From Shewanella sp. VB17 (GTDB lineage: Bacteria > Pseudomonadota > Gammaproteobacteria > Enterobacterales > Shewanellaceae), in contig NZ_JABRVS010000001.1 in NCBI RefSeq assembly GCF_013248905.1, positions 4,588,001-4,652,000 of the forward strand: a stretch of DNA of 64,000 nucleotides. Reading direction: 5' to 3'. This document shows, piece by piece, positions 27,140 to 38,788 of this stretch; the first letter of the stretch is position 1; every line of letters starts with the position of its first letter. The notes beneath the pieces are model-generated. The model had not been told where the DNA came from and did not search any database. It saw only the letters and a list, made by a program, of their open reading frames with translations. Position numbers and translations under genes: made by a program.

Positions 27140-27550
27140 ATGACAGCAGCTGATTGTATTTATCAAAAAGTAAAGCGTTCAAGACGTTACGTCTTTGAGC
27201 GTAAAGACTTTGATGGTATTGCTAGCTATGACCAAATTGGCCGCGCCCTTAATCAGTTAATTGATCGGGGCGAGATAATGAAACTTGGTTATGGCCTATA
27301 TACTAAAGCGCGTGTAAACAGCCTTACTGGACGTTTAATGCCAACCAACCCAGGTGGCAGTGATGCGCTTATGCGTGAAATCCTAAAAATGAACGGTGTT
27401 GATTTCGTGATGGATAGCCTGTCCTTACAAAGCCTATCAGGTGAAAGCACTCAAATCCCATCATCTGTCCATTACTCGTGGGATCCCAAACAGTTCAATC
27501 GCAAGTTGGTTGTAGGTAACAGAGTATTGAACACACCAAGTTCACGATGA
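27140..27550 (+). CDS. AbiEi-like antitoxin (winged-helix, DUF6088-like)
   Basis: A 136-residue protein with an N-terminal winged helix (SRRYVFERKDFDGIASYDQI to MKLGYGLYTKA). This matches the AbiEi/DUF6088 antitoxins of type IV toxin-antitoxin systems, which repress their own promoter and counter the nucleotidyltransferase. ATG at 27140 is chosen over the longer frame because of the strong SD AAGGAGG at seven bases. Its stop overlaps the toxin start (ATGA). Gap 26951-27139 contains a TTAAC-rich region that could be the operator. Confidence 0.8.
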   Translation: MTAADCIYQKVKRSRRYVFERKDFDGIASYDQIGRALNQLIDRGEIMKLGYGLYTKARVNSLTGRLMPTNPGGSDALMREILKMNGVDFVMDSLSLQSLSGESTQIPSSVHYSWDPKQFNRKLVVGNRVLNTPSSR

Positions 27551-28488
27551 AAAAACTAAAACAACAGTTCTTAGAGGTTTCCGATGCATTAGCGCTCGGA
27601 AACCCCGCTATTATTGAAAAAGATTACTGGGTGGTCACACTACTCGCTGAACTCGAAAAGCTAATATTTGACACTCATCAAATGGTTTTCTCAGGTGGCA
27701 CCGCGCTTGCTAAATCCAATGTTAAAATACTCCGCATGTCAGAAGACGTGGATATTAAACTCATCCCTACGGAGATATTTCAGCTTCTTAGTCTAAGCAA
27801 GAAAAAAACATCCCGTAAAGCCTTGGTTGAACACATTGAGGCCGCCATTATTCAATCAAGTTACTTTACCATCGAAAAAAAGCAGGTTCGGGATGAATAC
27901 CGTTATATTGAGTATGAGCTAAAATACCCACAACAATTTAGCCAAGTCCCCTGTTTACGGCCAATCATCAAACTTGAACTGATGAAAAACATTCCGCTCG
28001 ATGTCGTGGAAGAACGCACAATTCAATCATTGGTATCAGAGCTTTATAAACAACCACAAGAAGTGAATGCATTCGCTTGTATTTCTATTAATGCTACTTT
28101 GGTAGAAAAGGTACTTTCTATATTGCGCCGCACTATGTTAGTTAAGCGTAGTGAAAATCGTAAAGATGATACCACCTTGGTTCGTCATATCTACGACGTG
28201 CATTGTATCTATATTGCGCAGGATCTTGATATCGAGTTATTAGTCCCACTATTTCGTACAGTATTACAAGAAGACGTTAAGCGCTTTGGCAATCAACATG
28301 TTGAGTTTGTCGCAGATCCTGTACACGAGTTGTGTCTTGGTTTACGAGAGTTAGAAGATAACCCTGTGTTTCGTCAGCGCTTTAGTGACTTTGTTACCCC
28401 GATGGTGTTCAATCCTCAACCATACGATTTTGATACCAGCTTTGCTTCATTTAAGAAAATAGCACTAAATCTTATTGAATCTTATTGA
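27547..28488 (+). CDS. AbiEii-type nucleotidyltransferase toxin
   Basis: A 313-residue nucleotidyltransferase of the AbiEii/DUF1814 group. Motifs visible: EKDYWVVTLL near the N-terminus, FSGGTALAKS (glycine-rich nucleotide-binding motif) and SEDVDIKL (the metal-binding DxD). Known members add nucleotides to tRNA and block growth, giving abortive infection. The gene overlaps its antitoxin by four bases (ATGA) and lies 52 bases upstream of the hsdM start. It is intact, unlike the restriction genes behind it. Confidence 0.85.
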   Translation: MKKLKQQFLEVSDALALGNPAIIEKDYWVVTLLAELEKLIFDTHQMVFSGGTALAKSNVKILRMSEDVDIKLIPTEIFQLLSLSKKKTSRKALVEHIEAAIIQSSYFTIEKKQVRDEYRYIEYELKYPQQFSQVPCLRPIIKLELMKNIPLDVVEERTIQSLVSELYKQPQEVNAFACISINATLVEKVLSILRRTMLVKRSENRKDDTTLVRHIYDVHCIYIAQDLDIELLVPLFRTVLQEDVKRFGNQHVEFVADPVHELCLGLRELEDNPVFRQRFSDFVTPMVFNPQPYDFDTSFASFKKIALNLIESY

Positions 28489-28539
28489 AGTGGCCAATTA
28501 CACCAAACAAACATATAAAAATTAAACGGAAGATCACCG

Positions 28540-30231
28540 ATGACAAGTACTGAACAACGTAAGGCACTCCAAAATCAAATCTGGAAAATAGCTAACGATG
28601 TTCGCGGCTCAGTAGACGGTTGGGACTTTAAGCAATACATACTTGGTACCTTGTTCTATCGCTTTATCAGCGAAAACTTTGCCAATTATATTGAAGGCGG
28701 CGACGATAGCGTTAATTACGCTAAGTTGAGCGACGATATCATCACTGACGAGATCGTCGAGGATGCGGTAAAAACCAAGGGCTACTTTATCTACCCAAGC
28801 GAGTTGTTTGTAAATATCGCAGCTAATGCAAATAAGAATCAGAATCTAAATACCGATCTGGCTAACATTTTTAAATCGAATAAAAATCCCCGTGGCAAGC
28901 CCTCTCGCTTTGGCTCGACTTCGCGGAGCGAAGCGGGGTATTAATTGTACTGAAAGACTAAAAGCCTACGCAGCAAGCTGCGGGGAATTAAACCCGCAGA
29001 GATTAAAAACTCAGCTAATGGCTATCCGTCAGAGGCCGATATTAAGGGGTTGTTTGCTGATTTTGACACCACCAGTAATCGCCTAGGAAATACGGTAAAA
29101 GATAAGAATAGCCGCCTAGCATCGGTACTTAAAGGTGTTGCTGGGCTCAATATTCGTCAATTTGAAGAAAATGAAAACGACCTCTTTGGTGATGCCTATG
29201 AGTTCTTGATCTCTAACTATGCCGCTAATGCGGGTAAGTCGGGAGGGGAATTTTTCACGCCGCAAAATGTGTCTAAGCTGATTGCTCAACTGGCCATGCA
29301 CAAGCAAACCAGCGTGAATAAAATCTATGACCCTGCCGCAGGCTCAGGCTCTTTGCTACTGCAAGCGAAGAAACACTTTGATAACCATATCATCGAAGAT
29401 GGTTTTTTTGGCCAGGAGATCAACCACACCACCTTTAACCTTGCACGTATGAATATGTTTTTGCACAACATCAACTACGACAAGTTCAATATGCAATTGG
29501 GTAACACGCTGACTGAACCACACTTTATTGATGACAAGCCCTTTGATGCCATTGTGTCTAATCCACCGTATTCAGTTAAATGGATTGGCAGCGATGACCC
29601 AACTCTGATCAACGATGATCACTTTGCGCCAGCAGGCGTACTAGCACCAAAATCTAAAGCTGATTTTGCCTTTGTACTTCATGCGCTCAATTACCTATCT
29701 AGCAAAGGGCGTGCGGCCATTGTTTGCTTCCCTGGCATTTTTTATCGTGGTGGTGCAGAAAAGAAAATTCGTCAGTACTTAGTTGATAACAATTACGTAG
29801 AAACGGTTATCTCGCTTGCTCCTAACCTGTTCTTTGGCACTACCATTGCGGTAAATATCATGGTGCTGTCTAAAAGCAAGACAGATACCAACATCCAGTT
29901 TATTAACGCTAGCGGTGAAGAGTTCTTTAAGAAAGGAAAAAACAATAATGTATTAACAAATAAGCATATCGAACAAATTATGGTGATGTTCGATAGCAAA
30001 GCTGATGTTGAACACGTGGCTCAATCCGTTAGTTACGAAGTAATCGCAAACACGGATAACGACTATAACCTCTCTGTAAGTGCTTATGTTGAAGCTAAAA
30101 ATACTAGTGAACAGGTTGATATCACTCAGCTCAACAGCGAAATAACTACAACGGTTGCCAATATTAATAGATTGCGTATAGATATCGATACCATCATTGC
30201 TGAGATTGAAAATGCGGAGAGTGAGGCATGA
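28540..30231 (+). pseudogene. hsdM: Type I modification subunit HsdM (prrA-like), interrupted
   Basis: The N-terminal part (28540-28944) and the methyltransferase part (from about 29050) are in the same frame. They are separated by an inserted palindromic element that brings TAA (28942-28944) and TGA (28951-28953). Motif I (DPAAGSGSLLLQ) and motif IV (NPPYSVKW) of the N6-adenine methylase are intact downstream. The intact ancestor would read from NIFK into NSANGYPSEADIKGLF without the insert. It heads a prr-type locus hsdM-hsdS-prrC-hsdR and overlaps hsdS by ATGA. Unless both stops are bypassed, no functional HsdM is made. Confidence 0.9.
28880..29007. repeat. Palindromic repeat element inserted into hsdM
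   Basis: About 125 bp absent from ordinary HsdM genes. It contains two palindrome-rich blocks, one around TTCGCGGAGCGAAGCGGGG and one around CAAGCTGCGGGGAATTAAAC. Its coding-frame reading (KSLRSKLRGIKPAEIK) resembles translated palindromic elements known from several gammaproteobacterial genomes (from memory). The boundaries are AAAAA-rich and cannot be fixed exactly. Confidence 0.75.
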
Positions 30232-31463
30232 GCAAGTTGAGCTTTATGGCAAAACTTCTTGATGGTGCAGAAGTTGAATTGAAGCCTCTTGGTGAATTCG
30301 GTGAAATTATTCGTGGCAATGGCTTGCAAAAAAAAGACTTTGTAGAAATAGGCTTTCCTGCCATTCATTATGGTTAGATCTATACTAAATTCGGTTTATC
30401 AGCAGACAAAACGTTTACTTTTGTATCAGCTGAATTAGCTACTAAATTGAAGAAAGCTAATAAAAACGATCTATTGTTAGCAACAACCTCAGAAAACGAT
30501 GAAGATGTTATCAAACCGCTAGCTTGGCTTGGTGAAAAAGCCGTTATTTCTGGTGATATGATGCTGTTTAGACATGAGCAGGATGTTAAGTTCCTAGCTT
30601 ATTTTTTTCGAACAGCTGAATTTCAAACGCAGAAAAAGCCATATATAACCGGGGCAAAAGTTCGCAGAGTTTCAAAAGACAACTTAGCTAATACTAGTGC
30701 CAATCCCATGCCCTGAAGACCCTGAAAAATCTCTGGAGATCCAAGGTGAAATCGTTCGAATTTTGGATGCATTTACCGAGCTTACAACCGAGCTTAATGC
30801 ACGCAAAAAACAATACAAATACTATCGCGACCAATTGCTAAGTTTTGAAGAAGGTGAAGTTGAGTGGAAGACACTAAGCGAAATATCTGAGTATTCCCAA
30901 AGTCGTATTATCTTTGAGGAGCTTAATAAAAATAACTATGTTGGTGTTGAAAACCTGTTGCAAGACCGAGCTGGAAAAACAGACTCAAGCCGTGTTCCAG
31001 AAAAAGGAAATCTAACTAAATACATCAATCAAGATATATTAATCGGTAATATTCGACCGTATTTGAAAAAGATATGGCATGCAGACCGTACTGGTGGAAC
31101 AAATGGGGATGTACTTGTTATGCGCACCACTGACTCAGCAGTGAGTCCTCGATTTTTATATCATGTTTTAGCTAATGATAAGTTCTTTGAATACAACATG
31201 CAGCATGCCAAAGGCGCTAAAATGCCACGAGGCAATAAAGCAAAAATAATGGAATACCAATTCCAATCCCATTTCCTAGTAGTCTAGAGAAATCAATCGC
31301 AGAACAGGAACGTATAGCGACCATTTTGGATAAATTTGACGCGTTCACAAATTCAATCCGCGAAGGCCTACCTCGCGAAATTGAATTGCGCCAAAAGCAG
31401 TATGAATACTATCGTGATTTGCTACTTAGCTTCTCTAAAGCAGATGTGACGGAGGCAGTGTAG
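30228..31463 (+). pseudogene. hsdS: Type I specificity subunit HsdS (prrB-like), multiply broken
   Basis: Three lesions are visible. An in-frame TAG at 30375-30377 breaks HYG-stop-IYTKFG, where Gln is expected. A shift near 30690 consistent with loss of two bases changes frame before VPIPCPEDPEKSLEIQ. A shift near 31260 consistent with loss of one base occurs before IPIPFPSSLEKSIAEQ. Across the frames the two target-recognition domains and two helical spacers (ARKKQYKYYRDQLLSF and LRQKQYEYYRDLLLSF) are recognisable. The start overlaps hsdM by ATGA; the end lies just before prrC. It cannot give a functional HsdS. Confidence 0.9.
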
Positions 31464-31464
31464 T

Positions 31465-32659
<1,195 letters not shown>

Positions 32660-32667
<8 letters not shown>

Positions 32668-35600
32668 TTACAAAACCATTGCAGAATCAAACAACTTTAT
32701 TGTCCTAGATAAGTACAACAAAGAGTGGCAAGTCAATGAATGCTACCAGAGCGAAGCCGATCTTGAGCGTGAGCTGGTTGAAGACCTTCAAAATCAAGGT
32801 TACGAATATGTCCCTGGCTTAAATAGCCCTGAGAAGATGCTAGCTAATGTGCGCAAGCAGCTAAAAGCACTTAACAATGTGAGCTTTCTTGATGGAGAAT
32901 GGCAACGATTTGTTGAGCAGTATTTAGATAACCCTAGTGATAACATCGTCGACAAAACCCGCAAAGTTCATGACGACTACATCTTCGATTTTGTGTTTGA
33001 TGACGGGCATATTGAAAACATCTACTTGGTGGATAAGCAGAATATTGCTCGCAATAAAGTGCAGGTTATAAAGCAGTTTGAGCAAGCTGGTAGTTCAGCT
33101 AATCGCTACGATGTGACCATTTTGGTCAATGGCTTGCCATTGGTACAAGTTGAGCTCAAGAAGCGTGGTGTCGCTATTAGAGAAGCCTTTAATCAGGTAC
33201 ACCGTTACAGCAAAGAGAGCTTTAATGCTGAAAACTCGCTGTTTAAATACCTTCAGTTATTCGTGATCTCTAACGGCACGGATACTCGTTACTTTGCCAA
33301 TACCACTAAGCGTAACAAAAACAGCTTTGATTTCACCATGAACTGGGCACAGTCGGATAACTCTTTAATTAAAGATCTCAAGGATTTTACGGTTACGTTC
33401 TTTCAGAAAAATACCCTGCTTGATGTATTGCTGAATTATTGTGTATTTGATGTAAGTGACACATTATTGGTGATGCGCCCGTATCAGATTGCCGCAACTG
33501 AACGCATTATGTGGAAGATCAATAGTTCATATCAGACTAAAAGTTGGGCTAATACTGAGAGCGGCGGCTACATTTGGCATACCACAGGCTCTGGTAAAAC
33601 ACTCACTAGCTTTAAAGCTGCGCGTTTAGCTGCCGAATTAGATTTTGTTTAGAAGGTGTTCTTTGTTGTCGACCGTAAAGATCTCGACTATCAAACCATG
33701 AAAGAGTATCAACGCTTTTCTCCTGATAGCGTAAATGGTTCTGATAGTACTGCTGGGTTAAAACGCAACTTGGATAAAGACGATAACAAAATTATCGTGA
33801 CCACTATTCAAAAGCTGAACCACCTTATCAAGAGCGAAAGTGGCCTATCTATCTTCAATAAGCAAGTGGTGTTTATTTTTGATGAGTGCCACCGTAGCCA
33901 GTTTGGTGAAGCGCAGAAGAACATTAAGAAGAAGTTCAAAAAGTATTATCAGTTTGGTTTTACTGGAACGCCAATCTTCCCTTTGAATGCATTAGGCGCA
34001 GAGACTACAGGCGACGTGTTTGGTCGTCAGTTACACTCCTACGTAATTACAGATGCAATCCGTGATGAGAAGGTGCTGAAGTTCAAGGTCGATTACAACG
34101 ATGTTCGCCCCCAGTTTAAGGCGATTGAAACTGAAACCGATGAGAGTAAGCTAACCGAACTGGATAAAAAGAAAGCCTTTTTACACAAAGATCGTATTCG
34201 TGAAATCTCTCAGTACATCTTAAATAACTATCGTCAAAAGACGCATCGATTACAGGCGGGCGGTAAAGGCTTTAATGCGATGTTTGCTGTCAGTAGTGTT
34301 GATGCAGCTAAAGATTACTACGAGCGCTTTAGTGCGCTACTGAGCGAAGGTGAAACGGGCAAAGCTAGTAAGCACCCACTTAAGATCGCTACCATTTTCT
34401 CTTTTGCTGCTAACGAAGAGCAAGATGCGATTGGTGACATTGCTGATGAAAGCTTTGATGTATCTGCAATGAATAGTAGTGCTAAGGAGTTTTTGGGCGT
34501 AGCTATTGATGACTACAACACTCACTTTAGAACCAATTTTGGTGTAGACAGCAAAGGATTCCAAAACTACTACCGTGATTTAGCTCAACGAGTTAAGAAT
34601 CAGGAAGTAGATCTATTGATTGTGGTAGGTATGTTCCTTACAGGTTTTGATGCGCCGAAACTCAACACCCTATTTGTTGATAAGAACTTGCGTTACCACG
34701 GCTTAATGCAGGCGTATTCACGTACCAATCGAATTTATGATGCTACCAAGACCTTTGGCAATATTGTCACCTTCCGCGATCTAGAAAAAGCGACCGTTGA
34801 TGCTATTACACTATTTGGCGATAAGAACACCAAGAACGTCGTGTTAGAGAAAAGCTACCAAGAGTATATGGAAGGCTTTAAAGACATCGCAACAGGGGAA
34901 GCTCGTCGTGGTTACAATCAGGTTGTTGCAGAGTTAAAAGAGCGTTTCCCTAGCCCAGATGACATCGTAAAAGAGATAGATAAAAAAGCTTTTGCCAAGC
35001 TGTTTGGTGAATATCTACGTATTGAAAACGTTTTGCAAAACTACGATGAATTTGCGGGCCTAAAAGCCCTGCAAAGTGTCGATGTGGAAGACGCAGAAGC
35101 GGTTGAGGCATTCAAAGCTAAGTATTACGTCGATGATGACGATCTCAAAGCGATGCAAGCAATTGATGTTCCGCCAGAGCGTGTGGTTCAAGACTATCGT
35201 TCAACCTATAACGATACACGTGATTGGCTACGCCGTGAAAAAGCAGTAAACCAACAAAACGAATCGACCATTGATTGGGATGACGTGGTGTTTGAGGTTG
35301 ACCTGCTTAAATCGCAAGAGATCAATCTTGATTACATTCTCGAATTGCTTTTCGAACATAACAAAAAGCGTAAAGGTAAAGCAGAACTCATTGAAGAAGT
35401 GCGCCGATTGATTCGTGCTAGCTTGGGTAATCGTGGCAAAGAAAGTTTGATTGTTGATTTTATTAACCAAACCAATTTGGATTACATTGGTGACAAAGCA
35501 AGCATAATTGATGCCTTTTATAAGTTTGCACAAATACAGTTAAAGCGTGAGGCAGAAGAATTAATCTGCAGTGAAAGTCTTAATGAGGAAGCCGCTAAAC

Positions 35601-35776
35601 GTTATATAATGGCATCGCTTAAACGCGAATATGCCAGTGAGAATGGCACCGAACTCAATTCAGCACTTCCTAAAATGAGTCCACTTAACCCGCAATACAA
35701 AACGAAAAAGCAAAGTGTATTTCAAAAAATCGTTACTTTTGTTGAGAAGTTCAAAAGGGTGGGTCGACAGGTTTAG
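32660..35776 (+). pseudogene. hsdR: Type I restriction subunit HsdR (prrD-like), in-frame amber stop
   Basis: The frame runs from MTDYKTIAESN to the final QV with a single TAG at 33650-33652 (DFV-stop-KVFFVVDRKD); no other lesion is seen. The N-terminal part has the nuclease ExK (VELKKRG) and Walker A (HTTGSGKTLTS). The part after the stop has the DECH helicase box (FDECHRSQFGE), GFTGTPIF and the C-terminal assembly region. A one-base change would restore a sense codon, so this is a young lesion, a suppressible stop or an assembly error. ATG at 32660 overlaps the prrC stop. Without readthrough the product keeps only the nuclease domain and Walker A. Confidence 0.88.
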
Positions 35777-36427
35777 TATACAGAGCTCTTTTGACTTAGC
35801 TCGGAAACAAGTAGTTGTAGTTATAGTGAAAAGAGCTTGAGCTTGTTTGTATAGACACTGCTTTAGGAAAGGCCAATCCCTTTTTTGACATATGTCACGG
35901 ATTACTAAATTAAAATGTCTATTTCTTGATTTATTATGCATTTTCGTGTGGAGGAATAATAGATTAATAATCTACGTTTTTACTTACCTGAGAAAAAGCA
36001 CTAACTGATTTCTGTCCAGCGATGTGTCAGCGGAATGCTGCTGACACGTTCATGCCCCTTTATCCGTTTCGTAATTCAAAAGGCGAGTAAATCTTTGGCT
36101 ATAGAAAAGCTAATGTGGAAGGTTTTTTTGTATTGTTTATAAAGTTATGACTGTCCCATCTCTTTGTTATCTCTTTCTACTTAAGTCTTAGACCCACAAC
36201 TTTGAAAATCCTTACCGTTCAACCTTGAACTTTCAATATTAAATGCTACGTTTTATTGGATCTTAATACTCAGTGACAAGGAGTTACACTCATAGATCGG
36301 AGTGCCCTTTCTATAATTACGGTGTCCTGCAACTGTTTATACAAAGAGCCCTTTGTTACATATACATATTTATTCGAATCAACAAATGAATAAATATTCA
36401 CATAAAATAGAACGCAAGGAATAAAAT
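35777..36427. other. Gap after the prr locus, hairpin and repeat only
   Basis: No supported gene. It holds a hairpin GTGTCAGC / GCTGACAC at 36024-36047, a possible terminator for the locus without a T run, and one copy of the 33-bp repeat D. The stretch is otherwise AT-rich with no coding signal. Confidence 0.4.
36139..36171. repeat. Repeat D, copy 1
   Basis: A 33-bp segment with core CTGTCCCATCTCTTTGTTAT. It recurs in the same orientation at 41507-41540 with one substitution and one extra T. Similar sequences accompany Y1-type transposases in other genomes (from memory), and such a gene lies between the two copies here. Confidence 0.7.
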
Positions 36428-37141
36428 ATGACCGCATTGCCAGCAAATCCCTTAGCAAATAATGGAATAATAGTAGGAGATGAAACTTTTCAGATTCATT
36501 CACGACATGTTTATTTCCCTTCCGCAGCAAACAAAAATAAGATAGGAGTCAGCATACATATAACAGTCGATGCCATCACAACTCATTCGAGAGAAAATTT
36601 CTTAAATTTCTTCGCTTTGCAAGTAAACTTCAATAACAACACTGCGGCGCATGGTGGATTTCAGTCTCATCAAGTAAATTGGGGAGGATTAGCTAATCAT
36701 GGTGGCGGAGTATTAGATTACAACTCACTTTCATCACTACAAGCCGCTCAGGTCGATATCTTAAAAATTCAAAATGCGCCTGACGAGATTAGAAATCAGC
36801 CTTTTGATTATGTAGTAGGTAAAGAATACATATATGAAATTAAAAGATTAGGTCGAGAAAAATTTTCAGCAGGGCAAGAGGTAAAAGTTATTGGTGGTGG
36901 TGTTCCAGTCACCCCAACAGTCGAAAGAAATTTGTACGTTTGGGAATTTACTGTCACTCCAGCTGATGGGAATGGACCTTCATTAAGATCTGTGCTGTAT
37001 AATTCAGCTCCTTGCTTTGATTTCTTTTGTGTGTGGAATGAAATTAGGAATAATGAGGACCAACGTACATCTTGGTCAAACCCAAGTTATACCCAAGAAA
37101 ATGGAACTGTAGTTACTCCAACAGATTGGTCTCGTTTCTAA
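36428..37141 (+). CDS. Hypothetical protein, 237 residues
   Basis: I do not recognise this gene. It has a good SD (AAGGA) seven bases before ATG and encodes a soluble 237-residue protein without signal peptide or membrane helix. It is rich in Asn, with beta-like segments and two Cys (SAPCFDFFCVW) near the end. A hairpin follows at 37214. It lies alone between the broken prr locus and an IS zone, so it is accessory DNA. It could be effector-like or carried by a former mobile element; nothing in the sequence decides this. Confidence 0.6.
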   Translation: MTALPANPLANNGIIVGDETFQIHSRHVYFPSAANKNKIGVSIHITVDAITTHSRENFLNFFALQVNFNNNTAAHGGFQSHQVNWGGLANHGGGVLDYNSLSSLQAAQVDILKIQNAPDEIRNQPFDYVVGKEYIYEIKRLGREKFSAGQEVKVIGGGVPVTPTVERNLYVWEFTVTPADGNGPSLRSVLYNSAPCFDFFCVWNEIRNNEDQRTSWSNPSYTQENGTVVTPTDWSRF

Positions 37142-37213
37142 CGTGAGATAATTGTGAGTTTTAATCAATGGGTTTACTTGTTGGTTTTACCTGATTTATT
37201 TATGGTAATTGAG

Positions 37214-37245
37214 GCCACCAAAAAAACGTAGGTTTTCTTGGTGGC
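37214..37245 (+). terminator. Hairpin after the hypothetical gene
   Basis: GCCACCAA / TTGGTGGC enclosing further A/T pairs and a GTAG loop, 73 bases after the stop codon. Confidence 0.55.
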
Positions 37246-37734
37246 GAGCCCCTTGATCTTATGGTAAATTTTCGCCTTTCCTAAACTCGATATTTTTCAT
37301 TATTATTCAGTAGGTTATGGCTTTACTGTTAAAGTTAGTTACTACAGTTAAATGGCTGAAACCTTTGCTGTTCATGGGTTTGATTGGGTAAAAGATAGGA
37401 CAGGCAAGAAAAGAACATAGACATATATGGACGCTCCCGGTTAGTCAAGGTAATACTCATCTAGCCAAGGTATTTTTGACCTTAGTTTCTTTGTTAACTA
37501 TTACCTCTCGTTACGTGTTTATTGACTGACTCTTTTCGCTTTAAGCGATAGTGCTGACATATATACGGGCTTAACACGTTCTCTTTTTAGAGAAAATGCG
37601 CCCCTGATGAATTCCGTACCTACACACCTAAAAGTATTTGAACAGCCAGTCGGGTTATTAACCCTTGTCTCTAACGGGTTTATGTAGGATGAACTGAGTC
37701 TTTTGTCATCAATTTAACCACTTCTCTAAGAGGT

Positions 37735-38788
37735 AGCCTTGTTTCCTAAATCGAGGGAACCTTTTGCCGTTAGCGTGATCTGATCCCTAAAGATAGCTAT
37801 ACGGAAGCTGAAAAGTGGGAAAATCTAAACATAAAATAACCAATTGGTCTCAGTACAATAAGGCGTTGATTAATCGAGGCTCACTCACTTTCTGGATTGA
37901 TGAGCAAGCAATTAAGTCTTGGTATTGTTGTGAACACCACGGGCGTCGTGGTCGAGGGTTCACTTACTCTGATGTTGCTATTGAAACAGCACTCGTTGTG
38001 AAAGGCGTTTTTAACTTGTCATTACGAGCACTTGAAGGATTCACCAACTCTGTATTTCAACTTATGGATGTGCCACTGACCTCACCAAGTTATAGCTGTA
38101 TAAGCAAAAGAGCTAAGACTGTTGAGATCAACTATCGAGCACCGAGTCGTGGCTCTGCGGCACATGTTGTGATTGATTCAACAGGTCTGAAAGTTTATGG
38201 AGAAGGAGAATGGAAAACGCGTAAGCATGGTAAAGAAAAACGCCGTACTTGGCGAAAGCTACACCTTGCAGTGGATAGTAATACCCATGAAATTGTGTCA
38301 GCTGAAATAAGCTTAGTTAACGTTGCCGATAATGAAGTATTTCCCACATTACTTAACCCATTAAGAAGAAATATAACTCAAGTCTCAGCTGATGGTGCCT
38401 ATGACACTAAGGCATGTCATAAACTACTTCAGCGCAAAGGATGCAAGCCAACTATCCCTCCGAGAAGTCATGCTGGATATTGGGAGGATGACCACCCCAG
38501 AAATGAAGCAGTAAAAGCACTCAAGGCTAACCAATTAGCGCAATGGAAACAGGATAATGATTATCATCAGAGATCACTATCAGAAACAGCGATGTATCGA
38601 TATAAACAGTTAATTAGTCCAAAACTGAGTCTTCGGGATTATAACGCTCAGGTAGGTGAAGCGTTAGCGGGTGTTAAAGCAATGAATAAAGTCATAGGGT
38701 TAGGAATGCCAGTTAGGAAACACGCTGCCTAATTGGGTGAAACACCTTGGGGTGCTGCGTTTAGAGTCGAGATTTGAGCAACAACGCC
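37735..38788 (+). mobile_element. IS5 family (IS903-type) insertion sequence
   Basis: A 1054-bp element with imperfect 18-bp terminal inverted repeats: left AGCCTTGTTTCCTAAATC, right the reverse of GGCGTTGTTGCTCAAATC, about 13 of 18 matching. A perfect 9-bp target duplication CTAAGAGGT flanks it at 37726-37734 and 38789-38797. It carries one transposase gene. The intact duplication means the element still sits where it first inserted. Confidence 0.92.
37815..38732 (+). CDS. IS5 family transposase (IS903 group)
   Basis: A 305-residue DDE transposase, full length for the IS903 group. The catalytic residues are visible: Asp in VIDSTGLKVYGEGEW, Asp in SADGAYDTKACH and Glu in RSLSETAMYRYKQL. Start: GTG or ATG candidates overlap; GTGGGAAAATC at 37815 fits the family start (GKSKHKITNW). 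Neither frameshift nor internal stop is seen, so the element could be active. It occupies the non-coding end of the surrounding IS1111-type element. Confidence 0.92.
   Translation: MGKSKHKITNWSQYNKALINRGSLTFWIDEQAIKSWYCCEHHGRRGRGFTYSDVAIETALVVKGVFNLSLRALEGFTNSVFQLMDVPLTSPSYSCISKRAKTVEINYRAPSRGSAAHVVIDSTGLKVYGEGEWKTRKHGKEKRRTWRKLHLAVDSNTHEIVSAEISLVNVADNEVFPTLLNPLRRNITQVSADGAYDTKACHKLLQRKGCKPTIPPRSHAGYWEDDHPRNEAVKALKANQLAQWKQDNDYHQRSLSETAMYRYKQLISPKLSLRDYNAQVGEALAGVKAMNKVIGLGMPVRKHAA

Noticed and set aside
28892..29086. Small ORF inside the hsdM insert
   Set aside because: It is an out-of-frame reading of the palindromic element and hsdM sequence.
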